From Paraflavitalea soli (GTDB taxonomy: Bacteria; Bacteroidota; Bacteroidia; Chitinophagales; Chitinophagaceae), in contig NZ_CP032157.1 in assembly GCF_003555545.1 (NCBI RefSeq), positions 2,174,546-2,238,545 of the forward strand: a stretch of 64,000 bases of DNA. The letters are read 5' to 3'. The translations under genes were made by a program, and so were the position numbers. Shown here piece by piece: positions 18,408 to 26,820 of this stretch; the first letter of the stretch is position 1; each line of letters starts with the position of its first letter. The notes beneath the pieces were generated by a model. It was not told the origin of the DNA and made no database searches. It saw nothing but the letters and a program-made list of their open reading frames with translations.

Positions 18408-18475
18408 TTCTCCAATTATTTTTGGCTTTTATGAGACATTTGGTATTTACCAGTGACCGTGAAACCGGCGTGATA

Positions 18476-18538
18476 TTAATTCAAAAGGTTGTCTCTGAAC
18501 TTATTGGGCGTAAGTCCTGCCTCTTTTTTAAATAACCA
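18476..18538 (-). pseudogene. Possible remnant of an AraC-family regulator (last 20 residues)
   Basis: A minus-strand frame ending at TAA (18478-18476) reads WLFKKEAGLTPNKFRDNLLN. It resembles the final part of AraC/XylS DNA-binding domains, where the second helix-turn-helix is followed by FKKxxGxTPxxFR. The frame is blocked by a stop directly upstream (18541-18539), so nothing else of the gene is left in frame. The match is short and therefore tentative. It marks the right edge of the AT-rich efflux block, as the HxlR stump marks the left edge. Confidence 0.45.
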
Positions 18539-18844
18539 TCATCGGGGCTACCCATGCTGGCTTCGAAAACAGGTTGTACCGGGTACACGGCGGATTCTTA
18601 TACTGCCCCCCCAAACCATGCTCCAACCCAAAACAGCGTTATATGTTATCGAAACGAATGGTAGCGGCTAACCGCGAAGCGGCTATTCCGTGCAAATCGG
18701 TGAAATCTGTAAGTCATCTAAAAAACGCCAACACGCTTGTCGTAGATCAAATTCAAATCGCTACCTGCTTGATCCAAAACAAGTAAAACGCCAAATCCCC
18801 ATTCCCTACATCTGCGCACAAACACCTTTACGTAGGTGAGTTAT
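18539..18844. other. Intergenic stretch without a recognisable gene
   Basis: About 300 bp between the AraC-like remnant and the sigma-like gene. The short open frames here have no coding character. There is a GCGGCTAACCGCGAAGCGGC patch at 18664-18683 and a small inverted repeat CACCT/AGGTG at 18823-18838, just upstream of the sigma-like start, which could be a regulatory site. Nothing else is evident. Confidence 0.4.
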
Positions 18845-19192
18845 ATGAAGAACCCCTCACGCAACAACCAACGGCCTGCAGGCCATTATACCAGTCTTAG
18901 AATCACCCGCCCGCTGGAAAACCAGGTTGATCACCCCACCGGCGAACATGCCATGATAGAAACCTACATCCTGAAAGAGATCCATGAGGAGATTGAAAGC
19001 CTTCCCGGCCCCTGCAAAGAACTGTTTAAACTCATTTTTTTTCATGATATGAATACCGCCGAAGCGGCGGTAACACTGAATATCCCCTATAAAACTGCAT
19101 TGAAGCACCAGCAGCAGGCACTTTCGGTCCTGCGTTTTACGGTGCTTAAACAATGCCTGGTCTATCAACCGGAAACAGCGTCAGCCCATTGA
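18845..19192 (+). CDS. Short sigma-70 region 4-like protein (no region 2)
   Basis: A 115-residue protein from ATG 18845; a TAG stop lies immediately before an alternative GTG at 18836. The middle and C-terminal part (about 40-105) resembles region 4 of Bacteroidota ECF sigma factors: ILKEIHEEIESLPGPCKELF, then DMNTAEAAVTLNIPYKTALK, the helix-turn-helix that would contact the -35 element. The N-terminal region 2, which binds core polymerase and the -10 element, is absent and replaced by about 35 unrelated residues. It may be a degraded ECF sigma gene or a small DNA-binding protein. It faces the two-component system genes and lies close to the AT-rich block. Confidence 0.55.
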   Translation: MKNPSRNNQRPAGHYTSLRITRPLENQVDHPTGEHAMIETYILKEIHEEIESLPGPCKELFKLIFFHDMNTAEAAVTLNIPYKTALKHQQQALSVLRFTVLKQCLVYQPETASAH

Positions 19193-19237
19193 GCAGGGGC
19201 ATCTGTAAAATATCCGGGTGCGCATCTCTGATATCAT

Positions 19238-19308
19238 ACGGTACTGTACGGCAATGTACCGGCCGGCATCCTTATACAGCCAGTTGAACAGTAGCTGTAC
19301 AGTACCGT
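19238..19308. repeat. Inverted repeat between convergent genes
   Basis: ACGGTACTGTAC (19238-19249) and GTACAGTACCGT (19297-19308) are perfect 12-bp inverted arms separated by 47 bp. A nested CGGTAC/GTACCG pair also exists (19239-19244 and 19256-19261). On the plus strand the right arm runs into a short T tract. It lies between the sigma-like gene and the response regulator, which converge, and may act as a two-way terminator, although the loop is long for that. Confidence 0.55.
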
Positions 19309-19310
19309 TT

Positions 19311-20018
19311 TTACAACCCGGCCAACTGCACATTAAAAACAAAACCAACTCCATACACATTGGTGATACTAATGGAGTTCGACTTGTTCAGGTGTTTTCT
19401 GAGACGGGAGATGAACACATCCAGGCTTCTGCCCAGGAAATAGTCATTCTCTCCCCACAACCGGGTTAGTATTTCTTCCCGCTTTAAAATCCTGTTTTCG
19501 TTATTGAACAAGAATTCCAGCAACTCTGATTCCCTGGGCGTCAGTATGATGGCAGGATGGTTGCCAATGATCAGCCTCAGGGAATCTTTTTGAAATTGCA
19601 CATCCCCGCGCTCTATCATAGTCCGGCTCGTTACTTCCTGGTTACCGGTATTGCGCTTAATGATATTCCTGATGCGCAACACCAGTTCATCGATGTCGAA
19701 AGGTTTTGTGATATAATCATCTGCCCCCAGCTTCAACCCATGCAACCGGTCCGAGCGCTCATTCCGCGCGGTTAAAAATAAAAAGGGCACCTGCGGGTTG
19801 ATGTTGATCACCCTGATCGCCAGCTCAAAACCATCCATCTCCGGCATCGATACATCGATGAGCAGGATGTCATATCTCCCCTGCCCTGCCTGGAACTTTG
19901 CCAATGCCGATTTTCCATCCCGGGCCCAATCAACTGTAAACTCCATGATCTCCAGGTATTGTTTTACCACATTACCCAGGTCCACCTCATCTTCTACCAG
20001 CAATATTTTTGGCTTCAT
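19311..20018 (-). CDS. OmpR/PhoB-type DNA-binding response regulator
   Basis: A 235-residue regulator from ATG 20018 (MKPKILLVEDEVDLGNV). The receiver (1-120) holds the acidic pair in VEDE, the phospho-acceptor aspartate in DILLIDVSMPEMDGFE, the conserved Thr region FLFLTARNE and Lys in DYITKPFDIDEL. The C-terminus is a winged helix (LTPRESELLEFLF, then SLDVFISRLRKHL). It is 19 bp behind the sensor kinase in the same operon. The pair lies divergent to the fucosidase locus, so it may regulate it, but no site proves that. Confidence 0.94.
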   Translation of the reverse strand: MKPKILLVEDEVDLGNVVKQYLEIMEFTVDWARDGKSALAKFQAGQGRYDILLIDVSMPEMDGFELAIRVININPQVPFLFLTARNERSDRLHGLKLGADDYITKPFDIDELVLRIRNIIKRNTGNQEVTSRTMIERGDVQFQKDSLRLIIGNHPAIILTPRESELLEFLFNNENRILKREEILTRLWGENDYFLGRSLDVFISRLRKHLNKSNSISITNVYGVGFVFNVQLAGL

Positions 20019-20037
20019 AGAAATTCCTTTAAATTTT

Positions 20038-21465
20038 TCACGCCAATGGCATCGTGATCGTAAATACACTGCCTCCCCCTCCCCTGCTGTCCACTTCAAT
20101 TTTCCAATGGTGCGCATCAATAGCCTGTTTGGCATAATACAATCCCAGGCCCAGCCCTTTCACCTCCCCATTCAATACCTGCGTGTCGCGGTAAAACTTA
20201 TCAAACAAATGCGCCCGCGTCTTGTCTGTCATACCAATACCATTGTCCTCGATCGTGATCCATATATTTCTTTTGTCGCTCTGCGTGGTGACGATGATCT
20301 CTTTCCCTTCACGCCGGTTGTACTTGATGGCATTGTCGAAGATATTCAGCAGCACTGTTGTGCACCAAAAGGGATCCAGCAATACCTCATCCCTCGTGGC
20401 ATTTTTATTAAGGGTAAGTTCCACCGGCGCACCCGCCAGCTTAAGTTTATAATCGAGCAATACCTCCTCCAGCAAATGATGCAGGGAATGAACTTCCTTC
20501 TTCAGGGAGATGCCGCTCATGCTCGTGATATCCAATACCTGGCTAAACAGTGTCCTTATTCTCTCCGACTGCCGTTGGATCACCTCCGTAAGCGGCTGTA
20601 CCGTCTCCCGGTTTACGGGCATCTTATCATTCTGCAGGGTCTTGTTGGCAACAATGATGGCAGCCAGCGGCGTATGGAATTCATGGGTAATGCTGTTGAT
20701 GAAGTCCGATTTCATTTCGGATAATTTCTTTTGCCGTATCCAGTTGCGCAGGGTGATGAAGAACAACAATACCACCGCCAGTACCGACAATACCGACAAG
20801 GCAAAAGTGGGCATCATTTGCCGTAAAATGACCATCTTCCGGTTGCGCGTATCCACATAAAAGCTATAGGAAATGCGATAGGTTCTTTCGGATACACCAC
20901 CAATAGATACCGTTACGATCTTATTGTTCTCATTGGGATTGGCCAGGTCACCACCCAGCCACAAGCCCGAATAATGCTGCAGGGAATCATTGATGCCGGG
21001 GTAATGATGCTCCTTATCATAGAAAGGAATGAAATTACGTTTACCAAAACTGATCTCCAGGATATCGATGGACACCCGGTAAGCCAGGTCGGTTTTGATA
21101 TGGTACCGTTGGCGGGCCAGCTCCAGTACGCTGTCTACATTCTCTGCTTTGTGCAACACCTTCACCGTACTATCAAGCAGGTATTGGGTGTATTCCGGAA
21201 AACCGTTGCCGCCTGCCTTATACAGTTGTTCCAGCTTGTCAAAATTCTTATAGATGGCGCTGTCCAGTATCCGGGCGCCGCCGGGAAAGATGAGGTCCGA
21301 CTGTACGCTGGTGCCATATTCCTTCTTGATCAGGTCTTTCTCCTGCAGGTAAAACTGCTTGTTCTTGAGCTCATAGGTATTGTACACCAGAAAGAACTGC
21401 ACAGCCGACAGGATGAGAAAGCTGACCACTGCAATGGCCTTATGGATGGTGATCGTGTATTTCAT
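20038..21465 (-). CDS. Membrane sensor histidine kinase
   Basis: A 475-residue kinase. Two membrane helices (about 9-28 and 221-240) enclose a periplasmic sensor of about 190 residues that matches nothing I recognise. The H box FINSITHEFHTPLAAI has the phosphorylated His at 261. The N box is NIFDNAIKYN, and the G boxes are IEDNGIGM and GLGLGLYYAKQ. It is a standard inner-membrane kinase, not a one-piece hybrid of the type that often controls Sus loci. It is first in the operon and its partner regulator follows at 19 bp. Confidence 0.94.
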   Translation of the reverse strand: MKYTITIHKAIAVVSFLILSAVQFFLVYNTYELKNKQFYLQEKDLIKKEYGTSVQSDLIFPGGARILDSAIYKNFDKLEQLYKAGGNGFPEYTQYLLDSTVKVLHKAENVDSVLELARQRYHIKTDLAYRVSIDILEISFGKRNFIPFYDKEHHYPGINDSLQHYSGLWLGGDLANPNENNKIVTVSIGGVSERTYRISYSFYVDTRNRKMVILRQMMPTFALSVLSVLAVVLLFFITLRNWIRQKKLSEMKSDFINSITHEFHTPLAAIIVANKTLQNDKMPVNRETVQPLTEVIQRQSERIRTLFSQVLDITSMSGISLKKEVHSLHHLLEEVLLDYKLKLAGAPVELTLNKNATRDEVLLDPFWCTTVLLNIFDNAIKYNRREGKEIIVTTQSDKRNIWITIEDNGIGMTDKTRAHLFDKFYRDTQVLNGEVKGLGLGLYYAKQAIDAHHWKIEVDSRGGGGSVFTITMPLA

Positions 21466-21606
21466 TGAGCAGGGGTAAGCATTAAAGATAATATGTATCC
21501 GCCTGCTTTGTACGATCGTTTAATATCCGTTAACAATTCGTTTGACTTCTGTTGACAGGCTTCAGCAATAAGGTCGGGTAATTTAGCTGTTCCCGATACC
21601 TTATAC

Positions 21607-21646
21607 CATGTAGTGTGCTTATAACGTCGCTTAAGTACACTGCATG
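21607..21646. promoter_or_regulatory. Imperfect inverted repeat upstream of the first fucosidase
   Basis: CATGTAGTGTGCTTA (21607-21621) and TAAGTACACTGCATG (21632-21646) pair at 13 of 15 positions around a 10-bp spacer. The repeat lies 24-63 bp upstream of the GH29 start, in the 204-bp gap shared with the divergent kinase gene. It could be an operator for a regulator of the fucose locus or a leader hairpin. Confidence 0.5.
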
Positions 21647-21669
21647 GATCTTTTTAAACCTGTAGCAAT

Positions 21670-23415
21670 ATGCCAAGACATTTTTCCATCCGCACCCTGT
21701 TTTCCCTGTTCGTTTTATTATCCGTACCCTTTACCCAGCTGTATTCACAAACTGCCGCTCCGCTCACCGTTCCCGGTAAGATGGACTGGTGGCGCAAGGC
21801 ACGCCTCGGCATGTTCATTCATTGGGGCGTGTATGCGGTGCCCGCCGGCCAGTACAAAGACCAGGAGATCGGTGGACTGGGCGAATGGATCATGCACGAT
21901 GCCAGCATTCCGCGCCGTGATTATGAGCAGTACGCCAAACAGTTTAACCCGGTGAAATATGATGCGGAAGCCTGGGTGCGCATGGCCAAAGAAGCCGGCA
22001 TGAAATACATCGTGATCACGGCCAAACACCATGATGGCTTTGCCTTGTTCGATTCAAAGGCCAGCGACTGGAACGTAGTGAAAGCCACGCCTTACGGCAA
22101 GGACCTGCTGAAACCCTTGGTGGAAGCCTGCCGCCGGCAAGGGATGAAACTGGGCTTTTATTATTCCCAGGCCAATGACTGGTTCAACCCCGGCGGCGCT
22201 GCAGCCCGCGGCCATTGGGACCCTACGCAGCAAGGAAGCATGGATGAATACATTGAGCAGGTAGCAGCGCCCCAGGTACGCGAGCTATTAACCCAATATG
22301 GCGATGTGGTGGAACTCTGGTGGGATGTGCCGACGGATATGAACCGGCAGCGGGCCGATAAGCTGGCCGCGCTGCTGTCCCTCCAACCGGGCATTATTAC
22401 CAACGACCGGCTGGGAGGCCATTACAATGGAGACATCACTACACCGGAACAATATATACCGGCCACCGGCATCGCGGGGCGCGACTGGGAAACCTGCATG
22501 ACGATGAATGATACCTGGGGTTTCAAGACAAACGACAACAACTGGAAAAGCGCTGCCACGCTGATCCGCAACCTGGTAGACATTGCCTCCAAAGGCGGCA
22601 ATTACCTGCTCAATGTGGGACCAACGGCCGAAGGAGAATTTCCCCGGCCGATCGTGGAACGACTGCAAGCCATTGGTAAATGGACAGCTGTCAATGGAGA
22701 AGCTATCTATGGCACTACCGCCAGCCCCTTCCACCAATTACCCTGGGGCCGCGCCACCCAACGAAAAGAGGGAAAAGAAACTACGCTTTACCTGCATGTA
22801 TTTGCCTGGCCCAAAGGCGGCCAACTGCTGGTGCCGGGATTGGCCGGAGCGTTCAGCTCAGCCCGGCTTTTATCGAATGGCAAGACCCTCACCTGCAAAA
22901 CAACCGCAGACGGCCTCGTGATCGATGTGCCCCTTACGGCTCCTGATCCGGTTGCTGCAGTTATTGCGCTCCATACAACAGCGCCACTCGATATACGCCC
23001 CTTTGCCATCCGGCAGGCGGCCAATGGCGCCCTGGTACTGGAACCGGAACTGGCCACCATTCACAATAAGGAAGGCGAAGCATCGGCCATGACGGAAGGT
23101 GATTGGGATGCCCGCAATATCGGCTACTGGACAAGCCCGTACAGCTGGATATCATGGGAAGTGGAGATCAGCAAGCCCGGCACGTATAGCATCACAGCCC
23201 TGGCAGGTGTACCGGCATATGGCAATGCGCTGACCATCGAAATAGGCGGACAAACCATTGCTGCCACCATGGACCGGACAGGCAGTTACCACCAATACCG
23301 GGAAATGACCCTGGGCAAAGTGACGATTGAAAAAGCAGGCAAATACACCATCGCCCTGCGCCCAACGGCCAGCAAATGGGAAGCGATCAACCTAAGGCAC
23401 ATCATATTGCAGTAA
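21670..23415 (+). CDS. Alpha-L-fucosidase, GH29, with C-terminal beta domain
   Basis: A 581-residue secreted enzyme with signal peptide (about 1-27, ending QLYSQ). The catalytic barrel shows the GH29 landmarks: RLGMFIHWGVYAVPAG (45-60), YIVITAKHHDGFALFDS (113-129), LGFYYSQANDWFNP (161-174) and ELWWDVP, where Asp219 is the expected nucleophile. Residues from about 440 form an extra beta-sandwich-like region (the KPGTYSITALAG and AGKYTIALRP repeats), probably carbohydrate-binding. It should release terminal L-fucose from glycans in the periplasm or outside. It is the first gene of a six-gene plus-strand locus and its stop is followed at once by a strong hairpin. Confidence 0.94.
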   Translation: MPRHFSIRTLFSLFVLLSVPFTQLYSQTAAPLTVPGKMDWWRKARLGMFIHWGVYAVPAGQYKDQEIGGLGEWIMHDASIPRRDYEQYAKQFNPVKYDAEAWVRMAKEAGMKYIVITAKHHDGFALFDSKASDWNVVKATPYGKDLLKPLVEACRRQGMKLGFYYSQANDWFNPGGAAARGHWDPTQQGSMDEYIEQVAAPQVRELLTQYGDVVELWWDVPTDMNRQRADKLAALLSLQPGIITNDRLGGHYNGDITTPEQYIPATGIAGRDWETCMTMNDTWGFKTNDNNWKSAATLIRNLVDIASKGGNYLLNVGPTAEGEFPRPIVERLQAIGKWTAVNGEAIYGTTASPFHQLPWGRATQRKEGKETTLYLHVFAWPKGGQLLVPGLAGAFSSARLLSNGKTLTCKTTADGLVIDVPLTAPDPVAAVIALHTTAPLDIRPFAIRQAANGALVLEPELATIHNKEGEASAMTEGDWDARNIGYWTSPYSWISWEVEISKPGTYSITALAGVPAYGNALTIEIGGQTIAATMDRTGSYHQYREMTLGKVTIEKAGKYTIALRPTASKWEAINLRHIILQ

Positions 23416-23416
23416 C

Positions 23417-23461
23417 CCTTTGCTGGTGGGTCGCCCTCAAAGGGCGGCTCACCAGCAAAGG
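23417..23461. repeat. Long hairpin of the GGGTCGCCC family after the fucosidase gene
   Basis: Arms CCTTTGCTGGTG (23417-23428) and CACCAGCAAAGG (23450-23461) are perfect complements. Inside, GGTCGCCCT and AGGGCGGCT pair fully if G-U pairs are allowed, around a CAA loop, so RNA would form an uninterrupted stem of about 21 pairs. The inner part is the same core as the 63-bp array at 3.4 kb, but the outer arms differ. It starts 2 bp after the fucosidase stop codon and could stabilise the mRNA 3' end or reduce read-through into susC. Confidence 0.9.
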
Positions 23462-23522
23462 CACTCAGGGAGACAACTTAAGTAAACAACTGATTCTTAT
23501 ACACCAAAACTCAAGACTGCTT

Positions 23523-26500
23523 ATGAACACGTATCACCACGTATTCAAAAGGATCAAACCCATCCTTTTGTTTTGCTTATTGCTGGGAGTTGTCACCGGC
23601 TCCTATGCACAATCGGGTGAGATCTTTGTAAAAGGGACTGTGCGTTCCGATACCGCTGTACTCGAAGGGGTGACGATTGCTGTAAAGAATTCCCCGGCAG
23701 TAGCGGCACGTACCGACGCCAAAGGCAATTACCTCATCAAGGTGCCTTCCAATGGAACACTGTTGTTTTCTTTTGTTGGTTTTACCACCCAGGAAGTAGA
23801 TGTAAAAGGCGAACCCGTGGTGAATGTAGTACTGAAAGGCAGTGAGAAAGCCATGGAAGAAGTAGCCGTAGTGGCTTATGGTACGCAAAAGAAGAAAAGT
23901 ATGGTGGGCGCTGTCACTACCATCAATCCCAAAGAACTGAAAGGCCCCACCAGCAACCTGACGACGATGCTGGCGGGCAAGATCTCCGGCATCATTGCTT
24001 ACCAGCGCTCCGGGGAGCCCGGCAGGGACAATGCCAGCTTCTTCATCCGCGGCGTCACCACGTTCGGCGCGGGCAAAGTGGATCCGTTGATCCTGATCGA
24101 CAATATGGAATCCACCACCAATGACCTGGCCCGTTTGCAGCCCGATGATATTTCGGGCTTCTCTGTGTTGAAGGACGCTACAGCCGCCTCTCTGTATGGC
24201 GCCCGGGGCGCCAATGGGGTGATCCTCGTCACTACCAGGATCGGTGCAGAAGGCGCCACCAAATTCAGTGCGCGGATGGAAAACTCCACCTCGGGCAACA
24301 CCAAAAACTTTCGTTTTGCCGACAATATCACTTACATGAAACAGGCCAATGAGGCGCTGGTAACACGCTATCCCTTACAGGCGCCCCTGTATTCACAGGA
24401 AAAGATCGCACAAACGGAAGCAGGCGCCAATCCTTACCTGTATCCCAGCAATAACTGGCTGAAGATGCTGATCAAGGACTATACAAATAACCAACGATAC
24501 AACCTCAACATGAGTGGCGGCGGCAAGATCGCCCAATACTATGTTTCCGGCACGTACAATATCGACAATGGCGTACTGAAAGAAAACGGGTTGAACAATT
24601 TCAACAGCAATATCAAACTGCGCAGCTACCAGATACGCTCCAATGTGACCATCAATGCTACTCCTACCACCCTGGTCAATATCAGGGTATCCGGACAGTT
24701 CGATGATTACAATGGGCCCGTAGGCGGCGGGGGCAATATCTTCAACCAGGCATTGATGAGCAACCCCGTGCAGTTTGCAGCAGTATATCCATCGGAGTAC
24801 CTGCCACGTTTGAACCATCCGCTTTTTGGCAGTATGCTGGATGGCAATGGTATCCGGTACAATAATCCGTATGCCAACATGGTATCGGGGTACGAGCAAT
24901 CCAATACTTCTACCATGACTGCGCAGCTGGACATTAAACAAAACCTCAGCTTTATAACCAGTGGCCTCTCTGCCAGGCTGATGACCTTTACCCAGCGTTA
25001 TGCATCCTTCAGCCTTACCCGTGCCTACGCTCCGTTTTACTATTCATTATCCTATTCGCCGGATGGAAAAACACCCCTGCTTTCACCTGTCAATACAAAT
25101 GGTACAGAATACCTGAGCTATATTCCCGGCGCCAAGATCCTCAACACCGTCAGTTACCTCGAAGCAGCCGTGAATTATGTAAAGGGTTTTGGCGATCATG
25201 ATATATCAGGTATGTTGATCACCACCATGCGCAATTACCTCACTGCCAATTCAACCATAGGTGATCTGCAACAGTCCTTGCCCAATCGTAACCAGGGCCT
25301 GTCGGGCAGGTTTACCTATGCCTATGACAACCGGTACATGGCCGAGTTCAACTTTGGCTACAATGGGTCTGAACGTTTCTCCAAGAACAACCGCCTGGGC
25401 TTTTTTCCTTCCGGTGGACTGGGCTGGAATGTACACAATGAAAAGTTCTTCGATCCCATCGCCCATATCCTGCCTTACCTGAAACTGCGCGTCACCTACG
25501 GCCTGGTAGGTAATGACCAGATCGGCAGTGCCAATGACCGCTTCTTCTACCTCTCACGGGTATTAATGAACGACCCGAAAAAAAGCGCTGTGTTTGGAGA
25601 AAACTTCGGCACCGCTTTAGACGGTGTAACCGTACAACGGTATGCCAATTCCGCCATCACCTGGGAGAAGTCGTACAAGACCAATATCGGCATGGACCTG
25701 CAGTTCATCAATGGATTCAACCTTACCGTGGATATATACCGCGAGCACCGGAAGAATATCCTCATGAACAGGGCCTTTATTCCTGCATCGATGGGATTGG
25801 CAGCGAACATTCAGGCCAATGTAGGTGAGGCAGAAGGCAAAGGCATCGACCTGCAAATGGATTACAACAAGTCCTTCAGCAATGGCGTATGGCTGCAATT
25901 GCGCGGCAACTTCACCTATGCCCATAGCAAACTGCTGGTGAATGAAGAGCCCAACTACCCCACCTCCTGGAGCAGTAAGGTGGGTTATCCGCTTTCACAA
26001 AGATGGGGACTGATCGCAGAAAGATTATTTGTAGACGACAAGGAAGTAAAGAATTCGCCCTTGCAGGATTTTGGACTGGTAAGCGGTGGTGATATCAAAT
26101 ACCTGGATGTAGATGGCAATAATATCATTGATGGCAATGGCGACCAGGTGCCGATCGGTTATCCTGAAACTCCGGAGATCGTGTATGGCGGAGGTTTCTC
26201 TGTAGGTTATAAAGGTTTTGACTTCAGTGCTTTTGTACAAGGCTCTGCACGTTCTTCCATCTTTATCGACAACAATGCTATCCAGCCCTTCAAACGCGAT
26301 GACTTTGGTCTGGGTCTTGAAAGCGGCCTGCTCAAGGTTATTGCCGAAGACCATTGGTCTGAAAGCAACCGGAATATCTATGCTTTCTGGCCAAGGCTGA
26401 GTGACCGCACCATTCAGAACAATGCCTGGACCTCTACCTGGTGGATGCGCAATGGCGCTTTCCTGCGCCTGAAGACTGTGGAAGTAGGTTATACCTGCGC

Positions 26501-26669
26501 TCCTGCCCTGTTGAAGCGCTTCAAAATGTCCAACGCCAGGTTTTACCTCAATGGCAACAACCTGTTTGTGATCAGCAGCTTTAAACTATGGGATCCCGAA
26601 ATGGGCAGCAATGGGCTGGCCTATCCCGTACAAAGGGTATTCAATGTGGGCGTCAACCTCAGTTTCTAA
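23523..26669 (+). CDS. SusC/RagA-family TonB-dependent outer-membrane transporter
   Basis: A 1048-residue SusC from ATG 23523 (MNTYHHVFKRIKPILLF); the frame is open upstream into the hairpin but that part is not coding. The signal peptide ends at GSYAQ (30). The regulatory-like domain follows (about 33-115), then the TonB plug with VAVVAYGTQKKKSMVGAV, FFIRGVTTFGAGKVDPLILI and LYGARGANGVILVTTRIG, and a beta-barrel ending FNVGVNLSF. No STN domain is visible. Together with the next gene it forms the outer-membrane glycan importer of the fucoside locus. Confidence 0.95.
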   Translation: MNTYHHVFKRIKPILLFCLLLGVVTGSYAQSGEIFVKGTVRSDTAVLEGVTIAVKNSPAVAARTDAKGNYLIKVPSNGTLLFSFVGFTTQEVDVKGEPVVNVVLKGSEKAMEEVAVVAYGTQKKKSMVGAVTTINPKELKGPTSNLTTMLAGKISGIIAYQRSGEPGRDNASFFIRGVTTFGAGKVDPLILIDNMESTTNDLARLQPDDISGFSVLKDATAASLYGARGANGVILVTTRIGAEGATKFSARMENSTSGNTKNFRFADNITYMKQANEALVTRYPLQAPLYSQEKIAQTEAGANPYLYPSNNWLKMLIKDYTNNQRYNLNMSGGGKIAQYYVSGTYNIDNGVLKENGLNNFNSNIKLRSYQIRSNVTINATPTTLVNIRVSGQFDDYNGPVGGGGNIFNQALMSNPVQFAAVYPSEYLPRLNHPLFGSMLDGNGIRYNNPYANMVSGYEQSNTSTMTAQLDIKQNLSFITSGLSARLMTFTQRYASFSLTRAYAPFYYSLSYSPDGKTPLLSPVNTNGTEYLSYIPGAKILNTVSYLEAAVNYVKGFGDHDISGMLITTMRNYLTANSTIGDLQQSLPNRNQGLSGRFTYAYDNRYMAEFNFGYNGSERFSKNNRLGFFPSGGLGWNVHNEKFFDPIAHILPYLKLRVTYGLVGNDQIGSANDRFFYLSRVLMNDPKKSAVFGENFGTALDGVTVQRYANSAITWEKSYKTNIGMDLQFINGFNLTVDIYREHRKNILMNRAFIPASMGLAANIQANVGEAEGKGIDLQMDYNKSFSNGVWLQLRGNFTYAHSKLLVNEEPNYPTSWSSKVGYPLSQRWGLIAERLFVDDKEVKNSPLQDFGLVSGGDIKYLDVDGNNIIDGNGDQVPIGYPETPEIVYGGGFSVGYKGFDFSAFVQGSARSSIFIDNNAIQPFKRDDFGLGLESGLLKVIAEDHWSESNRNIYAFWPRLSDRTIQNNAWTSTWWMRNGAFLRLKTVEVGYTCAPALLKRFKMSNARFYLNGNNLFVISSFKLWDPEMGSNGLAYPVQRVFNVGVNLSF

Positions 26670-26680
26670 TGAAAGCGGCA

Positions 26681-26772
26681 GGGTGGATCGCCCTTAAAGG
26701 GTGGGGCGCCCTTAAAGAGTGGGTCGCCTTGTTCGGGTGGGTCGCCCTCAAAGGGTGGGTCGCCCGAACAAG
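26681..26772. repeat. Cluster of GGGTCGCCC-type half-repeats and hairpin between susC and susD
   Basis: The unit GGGTGGGTCGCCCTYAAA appears about five times with small changes between 26681 and 26765. The last two copies sit inside a larger palindrome with perfect arms CTTGTTCGGG (26728-26737) and CCCGAACAAG (26763-26772). The core is shared with the elements at 3.4 and 23.4 kb. Here it separates susC from susD by 151 bp, a gap that is usually a few dozen bases or less. Confidence 0.85.
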
Positions 26773-26820
26773 AGTATCCTGCGGACCCCATTTAAAGTGT
26801 ATCTAACTAAACAAAACGCA

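Noticed and set aside
18489-18786. Two short plus-strand frames in the gap before the sigma-like gene
   Set aside because: No coding character; the minus-strand AraC-like remnant explains the left part better.
19798-20724. 308-residue plus-strand frame
   Set aside because: Antisense to the response regulator and kinase genes, no recognisable domain.
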